The translations under genes were made by a program, and so were the position numbers. Under the pieces are notes generated by a model. It did no database searches and had not been told where the DNA came from. It saw only the letters and a program-made list of their open reading frames with translations. Below are positions 7,727 through 15,662 of a DNA stretch of 64,000 nucleotides, piece after piece. Numbering within the stretch: position 1 is the stretch's first letter; every line of letters begins with the position of its first letter. The DNA is taken from NCBI RefSeq assembly GCF_004217045.1, contig NZ_SGXM01000001.1:1302001-1366000 (forward strand), in the 5' to 3' direction. The stretch is from Cupriavidus agavae. Its GTDB lineage: Bacteria; Pseudomonadota; Gammaproteobacteria; Burkholderiales; Burkholderiaceae.

Positions 7727-8482
7727 ATGCGCGCAATCATTCTCGCCGCCGGCCTCGGCCTGCGGCTCCAGCAACAGCAGGGCAAGCAGTTTCCGAAGTG
7801 CCTGCTGCGCTTTGACGGCATGACGCTGCTGGAGCGCCACCTGCGCCTGCTCGACGCCGCCGGCGTGACCGAAGTGGTGCTGGCGCTCGGCTTCGAGCCG
7901 CAGCAGGTACAGGACGAGCTGGCCCGGCTGGGCCGCGACCTGGAAATCGTGATCAACCCGCGCTACGACCTGGGCAGCGTGCTGACCGTGCATACCGTGG
8001 CCGACGCCATGACGCGCGGCGGCGACGTGCTGCTGATGGACGCGGACGTGCTCTACGACGAGCGCATCATGAACAAGCTGGTGGCCGGCCAGACCGCCAA
8101 CCGCCTGCTGATCGACCGCGATTTCGAGGCCGGCGACGAGCCCGTGAAGCTCTGCCTGCGCGACGGCGTGCCCGTGGAACTGCGCAAGCAGCTGATGGCC
8201 GACCTTCAATACGACACCATCGGCGAATCGGTCGGCTTCTTCCGTTTCAAGGAGGATTGCGCGCGCCGCCTGGCCGGGATCGTCAAGGATTACGTCGATT
8301 CGGGCCGCGCCAACCTGCCGCACGAGGAAGCCGTGCGCGACCTGCTGCTCGAACAATCGCACGTTTTTGATACCGCCGATGTGACCGGCGCCCCGTGGAT
8401 CGAGATTGATTTCCCGGGCGACGTCGCACGCGCCGCTGAAGAAGTCCTGCCCCAACTTCTGCCTGTAGGAATCGCCCAATGA
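7727..8482 (+). CDS. Sugar-phosphate/phosphocholine-type cytidylyltransferase
   Basis: 251 residues with a nucleotidyltransferase fold of the LicC / inositol-phosphate cytidylyltransferase group. The N-terminal signature is intact: LAAGLGLRL at about 6-14 followed by the conserved FPKCLL lysine at 24, then [10 protein letters not shown] (about 105-115) supplying the metal-binding aspartates. Enzymes of this group condense CTP with a phospho- or phosphono-headgroup to give a CDP- or CMP-activated form plus pyrophosphate. Here the likely substrate is 2-aminoethylphosphonate or its hydroxylated form, feeding the phosphatidyltransferase at 5117. The stop overlaps the next start as ATGA, so it is translationally coupled to the PEP mutase. 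CTP specificity and substrate are inferred. Confidence 0.8.
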   Translation: MRAIILAAGLGLRLQQQQGKQFPKCLLRFDGMTLLERHLRLLDAAGVTEVVLALGFEPQQVQDELARLGRDLEIVINPRYDLGSVLTVHTVADAMTRGGDVLLMDADVLYDERIMNKLVAGQTANRLLIDRDFEAGDEPVKLCLRDGVPVELRKQLMADLQYDTIGESVGFFRFKEDCARRLAGIVKDYVDSGRANLPHEEAVRDLLLEQSHVFDTADVTGAPWIEIDFPGDVARAAEEVLPQLLPVGIAQ

Positions 8483-10188
8483 ACGCCATCGACCCGAACC
8501 TGCTTGCCTCGTCCAACGCCACGCCGCTGTCGCGGGCGGCGCGCCTGCGCCAGATGCTGACGTCCAGCGAACTGGAATTCATCATGGAAGCCCACAACGG
8601 CCTGTCCGCGCGCATCGTGCGCGAGGCCGGCTTCAAGGGCATCTGGGCCTCGGGCCTGGCCATCTCGGCCCAGTTCGGCGTGCGCGACAACAACGAGGCC
8701 AGCTGGACCCAGGTAGTCGACAACCTCGAATTCATGGCCGACGCCAGCGACCTGCCGATCCTGCTGGACGGCGACACCGGCTACGGCAACTTCAACAACA
8801 TGCGCCGCCTGGTGCGCAAGCTCGAACAGCGCGGCATTGCCGGCGTCTGCATCGAGGACAAGATCTTCCCGAAGACCAACAGCTTCATCGGCGGCGAGCA
8901 GCAGCCGCTGGCGGACGTGGACGAGTTCTGCGGCAAGATCAAGGCCGGCAAGGATTCGCAGGCCGATGACGATTTCTCGATCGTGGCCCGCGTGGAAGCC
9001 CTGATCGCCGGCTGGGGCATGGAAGAAGCCCTGCGCCGCGCCGAGGCGTACCGCCAGGCTGGCGCCGATGCCATCCTGATCCACAGCAAGCTGTCGAAGG
9101 CTGACGAAATCGTCACTTTTGCGCGCGAGTGGGCCGGCCGCAGCCCGCTGGTGATCGTGCCCACCAAGTACTACAGCACGCCGACCGACGTGTTCCGCAA
9201 GGCTGGCATCAGCCTGATCATCTGGGCCAACCACCTGATCCGCGTGGCCGCCTCGGGCATGCAGGCCGTGGCCAAGGACATCTACGAGAACGAGACGCTG
9301 GTCAACGTGGAAGACCGCATCGCCACCGTCAACGAGATTTTCCGCCTGCAGGATGCCGACGAATACTCGGCCGCCGAGAAGATCTACCTGACCGGCGGCC
9401 AGGCGCCCGGCTCGGCCGTGGTGCTGGCCGCGGGCCGCGGCAAGGGCCTGGAAGCGCTGACCGAGGACAAGCCCAAGGTCATGCTGCCGGTGGCCGGCAA
9501 GCCGCTGCTGCGCTGGCTGGTGGACGGCTTCAAGAACCAGGGCATCAACGACATCACGGTGGTGGGCGGCTACAAGGCCGAGGCCATCGACGCGGCCGGC
9601 ATCAACCTGGTGCGTAACGAACGCCATGCCGAGACCGGCGAGCTGGCGTCGCTGGCCTGCGCGGCCGGCGCGCTGAAGACCGACACCGTGATCGCCTACG
9701 GCGACCTGCTGTTCCGCAGCTACATCCTGCGCGACCTCGTGGAAACCGACGCGCTGTTCAGCGTGGTGGTGGATTCGTCCGCCTCGGCGCCGTCGAACCA
9801 GAGCGTGCGTGACTTCGCCTGGTGCTCGGCCGGCGACGACCGCGACCTGTTCGGCCAGACCATCACGCTGAAGAAGATTGCCGACGACGTGCCGGCCGGC
9901 GACGCGCCCAACGGCCGCTGGATCGGCCTGCTGAACGTGCGCGGCGCGGGCCTGGCCCGCCTGCAGACGCTGCTCGGCGAACTGCGCCAACGCCCCGACT
10001 TCGACAAGCTCGACCTCCCCGACCTGCTCAACGCGCTGGTCGAGGCCGGCGAAAAGGTGGAGGTCAAGTACGTGCACGGCCACTGGCGCGGCGTCAACGA
10101 TCTGGACGATTTCCGACGTGCCGGCGACTTCGCCCACACGCAGACCCCGTACGCGCTGGGCAACAACGCCGGCGAGGCGGCCCAATGA
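8479..10188 (+). CDS. aepX: PEP mutase fused to a nucleotidyltransferase domain
   Basis: 569 residues, two domains. Residues 1-300 are phosphoenolpyruvate mutase: the diagnostic [10 protein letters not shown] loop is at 126-135, with metal-binding LLDGDTGYG at 95-103. This enzyme forms the C-P bond (PEP to phosphonopyruvate) and starts nearly all phosphonate biosynthesis. Residues 312-569 form a second nucleotidyltransferase domain beginning [20 protein letters not shown] and ending [13 protein letters not shown]. In canonical members the P-loop reads GxGxRL; here the arginine is glycine (G323), so catalysis may be altered or lost. PepM fused to a PntC-like cytidylyltransferase is a known architecture for making CMP-aminoethylphosphonate. 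ATGA overlaps at both ends indicate tight coupling with its neighbours. Confidence 0.92.
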   Translation: MNAIDPNLLASSNATPLSRAARLRQMLTSSELEFIMEAHNGLSARIVREAGFKGIWASGLAISAQFGVRDNNEASWTQVVDNLEFMADASDLPILLDGDTGYGNFNNMRRLVRKLEQRGIAGVCIEDKIFPKTNSFIGGEQQPLADVDEFCGKIKAGKDSQADDDFSIVARVEALIAGWGMEEALRRAEAYRQAGADAILIHSKLSKADEIVTFAREWAGRSPLVIVPTKYYSTPTDVFRKAGISLIIWANHLIRVAASGMQAVAKDIYENETLVNVEDRIATVNEIFRLQDADEYSAAEKIYLTGGQAPGSAVVLAAGRGKGLEALTEDKPKVMLPVAGKPLLRWLVDGFKNQGINDITVVGGYKAEAIDAAGINLVRNERHAETGELASLACAAGALKTDTVIAYGDLLFRSYILRDLVETDALFSVVVDSSASAPSNQSVRDFAWCSAGDDRDLFGQTITLKKIADDVPAGDAPNGRWIGLLNVRGAGLARLQTLLGELRQRPDFDKLDLPDLLNALVEAGEKVEVKYVHGHWRGVNDLDDFRRAGDFAHTQTPYALGNNAGEAAQ

Positions 10189-11372
10189 TCGAGGCGGTCC
10201 AGTTCGTGGAAGCCGCGCGCGAGCGCGGCTTCTCGTGGTACGCGGGCGTGCCCTGCTCGTACCTGACGCCGTTCATCAACTACGTGGTGCAGGACGATTC
10301 GCTGCACTACGTCTCGGCAGCGAATGAAGGCGACGCCGTCGCCTTCATTGCTGGTGTGACGCAAGGCGCACGCGACGGCGTGCGCGGCATCACGATGATG
10401 CAGAATTCGGGCCTCGGCAATGCCGTGAGCCCGCTGACGTCGCTGACCTGGACGTTCAGGCTGCCCCAGTTGCTGATCGTTACCTGGCGCGGCCAGCCCG
10501 GCGGCGCGGCGGACGAACCGCAGCATGCGCTGATGGGACCGGTCACGCCGGCCATGCTCGACACCATGGAAATCCCATGGGAGCTGTTCCCGACCGAGCC
10601 GGATGCCGTGGGCCCCGCGCTGGACCGTGCCGTGGCCCATATGGACGCCACGGGACGGCCGTACGCGCTGATCATGCAGAAGGGCAGCGTCGCGCCCTAC
10701 CCGCTCAAGGCCCAGACGCCTCCGGTGGCGCGCCCCCGGGCCACGCCGCAGGTGTCGGATGCCGGTGCGCAGGAACTGCCGAGCCGCCAGCAGGCGTTGC
10801 AGCGCGTCATCGCCCAGACTCCGGTCGGCTCGACGGTGGTGCTGGCCTCCACCGGCTTCTGCGGCCGGGAACTCTACGCGCTGGACGACCGGCCGAACCA
10901 GCTCTACATGGTGGGCTCGATGGGCTGCCTGACGCCGTTCGCGCTGGGCCTCGCCATGGCGCGCCCGGACCTGAGGGTGGTGGCCGTGGATGGCGACGGC
11001 GCCGCGCTGATGCGCATGGGCGTGTTTGCCACGCTCGGCGCCTATGGTCCGGCCAACCTGACGCACGTGCTGCTGGACAACAACGCGCACGATTCGACGG
11101 GCGGCCAGGCCACGGTCTCGCACAACGTGTCGTTCGCGGCGGTAGCGGCAGCCTGCGGCTACGCGTCCGCCATCGAGGGCGACAACCTCGACATGCTCGA
11201 CGCCGCACTGGCCCGTGCGCTGGATGCAACCTCGGGACCGAGCTTCATCGGCCTGCGCACCCGCCCCGGCTCGCCGGACGGCCTGCCGCGTCCGTCGGTC
11301 ACGCCCGTGCAGGTTCGCACGCGCCTGGCCCGCCAGATCGGCGCCGATCTGGGCACCACCCAACACGCCTGA
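10185..11372 (+). CDS. aepY: Phosphonopyruvate decarboxylase
   Basis: 395-residue thiamine-diphosphate enzyme that converts phosphonopyruvate to phosphonoacetaldehyde, pulling the unfavourable PEP mutase reaction forward. The N-terminal half has the pyrimidine-binding domain with the catalytic glutamate in [11 protein letters not shown] and the family hallmark [17 protein letters not shown]. The C-terminal half has the diphosphate/metal motif, beginning [10 protein letters not shown] and closing [12 protein letters not shown]. The start at 10185 overlaps the mutase stop as ATGA. Length and motifs match characterised Ppd enzymes, so the call is firm. Confidence 0.93.
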   Translation: MIEAVQFVEAARERGFSWYAGVPCSYLTPFINYVVQDDSLHYVSAANEGDAVAFIAGVTQGARDGVRGITMMQNSGLGNAVSPLTSLTWTFRLPQLLIVTWRGQPGGAADEPQHALMGPVTPAMLDTMEIPWELFPTEPDAVGPALDRAVAHMDATGRPYALIMQKGSVAPYPLKAQTPPVARPRATPQVSDAGAQELPSRQQALQRVIAQTPVGSTVVLASTGFCGRELYALDDRPNQLYMVGSMGCLTPFALGLAMARPDLRVVAVDGDGAALMRMGVFATLGAYGPANLTHVLLDNNAHDSTGGQATVSHNVSFAAVAAACGYASAIEGDNLDMLDAALARALDATSGPSFIGLRTRPGSPDGLPRPSVTPVQVRTRLARQIGADLGTTQHA

Positions 11373-11388
11373 ACGACTGAGGAACCGC

Positions 11389-12456
11389 ATGCTGCTGCTG
11401 AATCCGGGCCCCGTCACGCTGTCTGAACGCGTGCGCCAGAGCCTGCTGCAAACCGACCTGTGCCACCGCGAGAGCGAGTTTTTCGACCTGCAGGACGAGG
11501 CGCGCGAGCGTCTGCTTGGCGTGTACGGCCTGGCCCCGGCCCAGTGGTCGGCCGTGCTGATGACCGGCTCGGGCACCGCCGCGCTGGAAAGCATGATTGC
11601 CGGGCTGGTACCGGCCCAGGGCAAGCTGCTGATCGTGCAGAACGGCGTCTACGGCGAGCGCATTGCCCAGATCGCCGCCCAGTACGGTATCGGCCACGCG
11701 GTGGTCAGGCACGAGTGGATGGAAGCGCCCGACCTGGCCCGCCTTGACGCGGCGCTGGGCGCGGACCCGGCCATCACCCATGTGGCGGTGATCCACCACG
11801 AGACCACCACCGGCCGGCTCAATGACATCGCGGGCATCGACGCGCTGTGCCAGCAACATGGCAAGCGGCTGCTGGTCGATGCCGTGAGCAGCTTCGGCGC
11901 CGAGGCGATCGACTTCGGCGGCAATATCGACGCGGTGGCGGCCACGGCCAACAAGTGCCTGCACGGCGTGCCCGGCGCGGCGTTCGTGATCGCCCGCCGC
12001 GACGCGCTGGCCAACGCCGCCAGCCGGACCTACTACCTCGACATCGCCCGCCTGGCCAAGCTGCAGGACCAGCGCAACACGCCGTTCACGCCGTCGGTCC
12101 ACGCCTATTACGCGCTGGTCGAGGCGCTGCGCGAGCATGCCGAGGAAGGCGGCTGGCAAGGCCGGCATCAGCGCTACGCGGCACTGGCCGAGGAAGTGCG
12201 CTCGGGACTGGCCGCACTGGGTATCGAGGCGCTTTGGCCGGCGGCCCAGTCGTCGGTGGTGCTCCGCGCGTACAAGCTGCCGGCCGGCGTGAGCTACGAA
12301 CAGTTGCACGATGGCCTGAAGGCGCGCGGCTTTGTCATCTATGCCGGGCAAGGCGGGTTGTCGTCGCAACTTTTTAGGATTTCTACGATGGGTGCGCTGC
12401 ACGCGGCCGACATGCACCGGCTGGTGGCAGGGTTCAGGGAATTGCTGGGGAAGTAG
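11389..12456 (+). CDS. aepZ: 2-aminoethylphosphonate transaminase
   Basis: 355-residue class V PLP aminotransferase. It shows LNPGPVTLSERVRQSLL at the N terminus, the MTGSGTAALES phosphate-binding loop, D164 (VDAVSSFG) against the pyridine nitrogen, and the Schiff-base lysine K189 (ATANKCLHG). In the degradative direction the same family is PhnW; next to PEP mutase and decarboxylase it must work in synthesis, aminating phosphonoacetaldehyde to 2-aminoethylphosphonate. The start has a good GAGG site (TGAGGAACCGC before the ATG). It is the last gene of the unit; the convergent PLD gene ends 21 bases beyond. Confidence 0.92.
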   Translation: MLLLNPGPVTLSERVRQSLLQTDLCHRESEFFDLQDEARERLLGVYGLAPAQWSAVLMTGSGTAALESMIAGLVPAQGKLLIVQNGVYGERIAQIAAQYGIGHAVVRHEWMEAPDLARLDAALGADPAITHVAVIHHETTTGRLNDIAGIDALCQQHGKRLLVDAVSSFGAEAIDFGGNIDAVAATANKCLHGVPGAAFVIARRDALANAASRTYYLDIARLAKLQDQRNTPFTPSVHAYYALVEALREHAEEGGWQGRHQRYAALAEEVRSGLAALGIEALWPAAQSSVVLRAYKLPAGVSYEQLHDGLKARGFVIYAGQGGLSSQLFRISTMGALHAADMHRLVAGFRELLGK

Positions 12457-12481
12457 TAGCGGAAAAAACAAACGCTCCTAC
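12453..12481. terminator. Possible bidirectional hairpin across two convergent stop codons
   Basis: GTAGTAGCG (12453-12461) pairs with CGCTCCTAC (12473-12481) with one central mismatch; the A-rich loop reads as T-rich on the other strand. It covers both the aepZ stop and the PLD stop. No U-tract follows the stem in either direction, so it is a weak intrinsic terminator at best. Confidence 0.35.
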
Positions 12482-14061
12482 AACTCCTCCTCCACCGGCA
12501 GCAACCGCAACACCCCCTGCTTGAACTTGTCCCACGCGTTCATGTCGGGCTCGCTGTCGTAGGTTCGCAGCACCCCGCCCTCGCGCGTCACCCACTGCAG
12601 CGATTTCCCGTCTTCCGACAGCACCACCTGATAGGCCGCATCGAGTAGCGATTCGTCCACGCCCTGGCTCAGCATGGCGCATAGCTCCTTGCTGTCGACC
12701 ACGATTCCCATCTCGGTGTTGAGCCTGGCCGAGCGCGGGTCCAGGTTCAGGGAGCCGATGAACAGTTGATGCTGGTCAACCATATAGGTCTTGGCGTGCA
12801 GGCTCGCCCGGCTGCTGCCGCCCGGGCCGTGGCGGCGCTTCTGCCTGGCCAGTTCGGCGTAGGCGGTGGGCTTCAGCTCGTAGAGGATCACCCCGGCTTC
12901 GAGCAGCGCGCGGCGCCGGTGCGAGTAGCCGGCATGGACGGCCGAGACGTCGGTGGCGCCATAGGAATTGGTCAGTATCCGTACCTGCACGCCCCGCTTC
13001 TGCATGCCGATCAGCCACGCCATGGCGGAGTCGGGCGGCACGAAATACGGCGAGATCAGCGTCAGGTCGTGCCGGGCGCTCTCCAGGAATGTCACCAGTT
13101 GGGGGATGGCGTGCGTGGAGTCGTCGTCGGGCGGCGCCAGTACCTTGGCGGCCCGGTCGGCAATCACGGTGGCCTGGCCCCAGTAGTCGGGCAGCCGGTC
13201 CTGCGCCAGCAACTGGACGATGCCAGTCTCCAGCACGGACTTGCCATAGGGCGTGGCGCGCATCGCCACCGCGTGTTCGTCGAGGTAGGTGCGCAGCGTC
13301 TGCTGCTGCGTGGCGGCGTCGTCGCCTTCCAGCGGCCTGGCCAGCGCCGAGTGTGGATAGGCCGCCGCGCTGTTCCAGTAGTCGTCGAAGACCGCCGAGA
13401 CGCGCGGCACCACCGGTCCGCCGGCCAGCAGGTCGAGGTCCGTGAAATCGGTATCGGCCGCGCCGTAGTAGGCGTCGCCCACGTTGCGCCCGCCGACGAT
13501 GGTCAGTTGGTTGTCGGCGGTCATCGACTTGTTGTGCATGCGGCGGTCGATGCGCCGGAAATCGGTCACGTACTCGAACAACCGCATCTTGCGGCTCGCG
13601 AACGGGTTGAAGACCCGCACCTCGATGTTGGGATGGGCGTCCACGGCCGAGAGCGGCTTGTCCTGCCCGGCCAAGTGGATGTCGTCGAGCAGCACGCGCA
13701 CCCGCACGCCAAGGTCGGCGGCCGCCATGATCTCGGCCAGCAGGGTCAGGCCGGTGCTGTCGGCCTCGAAGATGTAGTACTGGACATCCAGGCTGCGCTG
13801 GGCCGTGCGCGCCAGCGCGATGCGCATGGCAAACGCGTCGGTGCCGGCCAGCAGCGGGTAGAAGACCGATTCGCCGGGGTGCTGGGCCAGCCGGGGCGCG
13901 AGGCCGCGTGCGAGCGCGGTATCGGCGGTGTCTTGCAGCGCCATCTCGGGCGGCAGTTCCGGCCGCTGGGGCAGGCTCGTGCAGGCCGAGACCAGCCCGG
14001 CCACGAGGATCATCGATAGTTGCGCCAGCCAGCCTGGCGCCCGTTGCGAACCAATCGTCAT
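12478..14061 (-). CDS. Phospholipase D-family / ClsC-type cardiolipin synthase lipoprotein
   Basis: 527 residues from the ATG at 14061, which places a lipoprotein signal (hydrophobic run then VSAC, lipobox cysteine near residue 27) at the N terminus. Two complete HKD motifs are present: HNKSMTAD (first half, followed by GGRN) and HAKTYMVD (second half, followed by GSLNLDPRS). The layout and length match the YmdC/ClsC branch, which makes cardiolipin from phosphatidylglycerol and phosphatidylethanolamine at the membrane, or hydrolyses phosphodiesters. It converges on the phosphonolipid operon, so a link to lipid headgroup exchange is tempting but unproven. The in-frame extension upstream to 14139 is rejected because it buries the signal peptide. 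Confidence 0.85.
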   Translation of the reverse strand: MTIGSQRAPGWLAQLSMILVAGLVSACTSLPQRPELPPEMALQDTADTALARGLAPRLAQHPGESVFYPLLAGTDAFAMRIALARTAQRSLDVQYYIFEADSTGLTLLAEIMAAADLGVRVRVLLDDIHLAGQDKPLSAVDAHPNIEVRVFNPFASRKMRLFEYVTDFRRIDRRMHNKSMTADNQLTIVGGRNVGDAYYGAADTDFTDLDLLAGGPVVPRVSAVFDDYWNSAAAYPHSALARPLEGDDAATQQQTLRTYLDEHAVAMRATPYGKSVLETGIVQLLAQDRLPDYWGQATVIADRAAKVLAPPDDDSTHAIPQLVTFLESARHDLTLISPYFVPPDSAMAWLIGMQKRGVQVRILTNSYGATDVSAVHAGYSHRRRALLEAGVILYELKPTAYAELARQKRRHGPGGSSRASLHAKTYMVDQHQLFIGSLNLDPRSARLNTEMGIVVDSKELCAMLSQGVDESLLDAAYQVVLSEDGKSLQWVTREGGVLRTYDSEPDMNAWDKFKQGVLRLLPVEEEL

Positions 14062-14159
14062 GCGGTCTCCCCGGATGGCTCCGGCGGGAGCCAAGGACAC
14101 AGATTCAGACGGTTGCGATGGTAACCCGAGCCCGCGCACCGGATGTACTGGCTGCAGAT

Positions 14160-14198
14160 GCCGCGCTCTGGCTTTCAGTTTGAAAGCCAGAGCGCGGC
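14160..14198 (-). terminator. Perfect 18-bp hairpin downstream of the Rieske gene
   Basis: GCCGCGCTCTGGCTTTCA (14160-14177), loop GTT, then its exact complement at 14181-14198. It begins 20 bases past the Rieske oxygenase stop (minus strand) and ends about 100 bases before the PLD start. Such a long stem will form in RNA and in supercoiled DNA. There is no U-run after it, so termination or 3'-end protection is inferred. Confidence 0.55.
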
Positions 14199-14217
14199 CG
14201 GCGCGGGCCGGACAGTG

Positions 14218-15360
14218 TCAACCCTGCACGGGGTGGATCGGAATCACGGTGCGGGCGCCGCATTCGCGCAGCAGCTCGCGCAGCTCCTTGATGACAGGAA
14301 ACACCTCGTGGTTCCAGTCCTCGCCCTGCCGGTCGTGGGCGGCCTGTTCCATTTCCACGATTTCGCGGTCTTCCTTGAAGATCCGCTCGGTGAACCAGAC
14401 CAGCAGCGGCCAGGCCAGGTCGAGCGCGAACGGCACGCCGGGCCGGCGGATCGACAGCGTGCCGAAGGTGCGATTGGTGCGCTGGGCCGCGTCCAGCGGC
14501 ACGTAGGCGATCCACAGGTCCATGACCAGCGTGCCCGAGGACGTCCGGATCTGCAGCGTCTGGTACGGATAGCCGGTGCGCACCGTCATCACGTCCTTGT
14601 TGTTCTGGCCGCCATCCTTGCCGAACACCAGCGCCTCGCCCACGGGCTGCTTGCCCTGCTCGCGCTCGAACGTGTAGTCCACCTCCACATAGCCCTCGCC
14701 ACGGCGCCGGCCCAGCGAGCGCGCCCGCATCATGCCCATCTGCTTGCGATGCAGGAACTGGTGGTTCATGTCCATCAGGTTCTCGTGCATGAACGAGTAG
14801 TGGCACTTCACCGCGCGGCCGAGGCGGCGGGTCTTGTACTTGGGATCGGCCACCGAGGCGAATTCCGGCAGCGCGCGCTGTTCGGCCAGCGCCGGGTTGC
14901 CCGGAAACACGAAAATCAGCCCGGCGCGTTCCTCGCACGGATAGGCGCGCACGCCGTTGGGCAGCCGTTCCTTGCCCAGGTACGGCACGTCGATGCAGCG
15001 GCCCGAGCAGTCGTACGTCCAGCCGTGGTAGCAGCAGCGGATCGATTCGCCGTCCACCACGCCGGCGTGCAGCGGCACCTGCCGGTGCGCGCAGCGGTCT
15101 TCCAGCGCGAAGATCCTGCCCGTGGCGGTGCGCACGATCACGATCGGATCGCCGGCGAACGTCACGCCGTGGGCCTTGCCAGGCTTGACCTCGCGCGACC
15201 ACGCCAGCGGATACCAGTAATCGGGATGGATCGGCACGCGGCGCAGATCGCGCGGCGCGGACGCGGGCATCACGCCATTCGCGGAACCTGCCGGGAGATC
15301 GGCCACCGCCGACGTGGCGGGATCGGTGGAGCGGCGGTCAAGCGCGGACTCTGCGTACAT
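14218..15360 (-). CDS. Rieske [2Fe-2S] oxygenase, alpha subunit
   Basis: 380 residues. The Rieske domain has C90-x-H92 (CAHRQVPLH) and C109-x2-H112 (CCYHGWTYD). The catalytic mononuclear iron ligands are in HENLMDMNHQFLH (about 170-185). This is the single-component-type ring-hydroxylating or demethylating oxygenase fold (VanA, dicamba demethylase and relatives), which needs a separate reductase; none is encoded nearby. Substrate unknown. The start is backed by an AAGGAG site eight to ten bases upstream. The gene is monocistronic and divergent from the hybrid kinase. Confidence 0.85.
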   Translation of the reverse strand: MYAESALDRRSTDPATSAVADLPAGSANGVMPASAPRDLRRVPIHPDYWYPLAWSREVKPGKAHGVTFAGDPIVIVRTATGRIFALEDRCAHRQVPLHAGVVDGESIRCCYHGWTYDCSGRCIDVPYLGKERLPNGVRAYPCEERAGLIFVFPGNPALAEQRALPEFASVADPKYKTRRLGRAVKCHYSFMHENLMDMNHQFLHRKQMGMMRARSLGRRRGEGYVEVDYTFEREQGKQPVGEALVFGKDGGQNNKDVMTVRTGYPYQTLQIRTSSGTLVMDLWIAYVPLDAAQRTNRTFGTLSIRRPGVPFALDLAWPLLVWFTERIFKEDREIVEMEQAAHDRQGEDWNHEVFPVIKELRELLRECGARTVIPIHPVQG

Positions 15361-15662
15361 GCGGGGCGTCTCCTTGCGTCCTGGGGGGCGGCGGCAGCCC
15401 GGCGCGGGCCGCAGTGGCCGGCGCGGGAGCGCACTGTGAAACCTGACGAGTCTAGCCTACCGGCCCGCCGCCGGTCTGTCAGCATTTATCCGACGGTATG
15501 CGAGGCGGCACGTATCGCGCGTCAACCTCCGAATGGGTGGCGAGCCCTGTCCTGAGGCGCTTCGGACGGCTGATTTGCAACACATTACCCTCCAGATGCG
15601 CCACTTGCCGCGAACGGGGGTATGCTTGCCGGCAACTTTCAGACAGCCTTGTATGCCTTGAC
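15361..15662. other. Divergent intergenic region, Rieske gene / hybrid kinase
   Basis: 302 bases without a supportable gene. The open frame running into the kinase from 15498 has no family similarity before residue 56 and is treated as leader. I found no convincing promoter boxes or operator palindrome. Confidence 0.5.
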
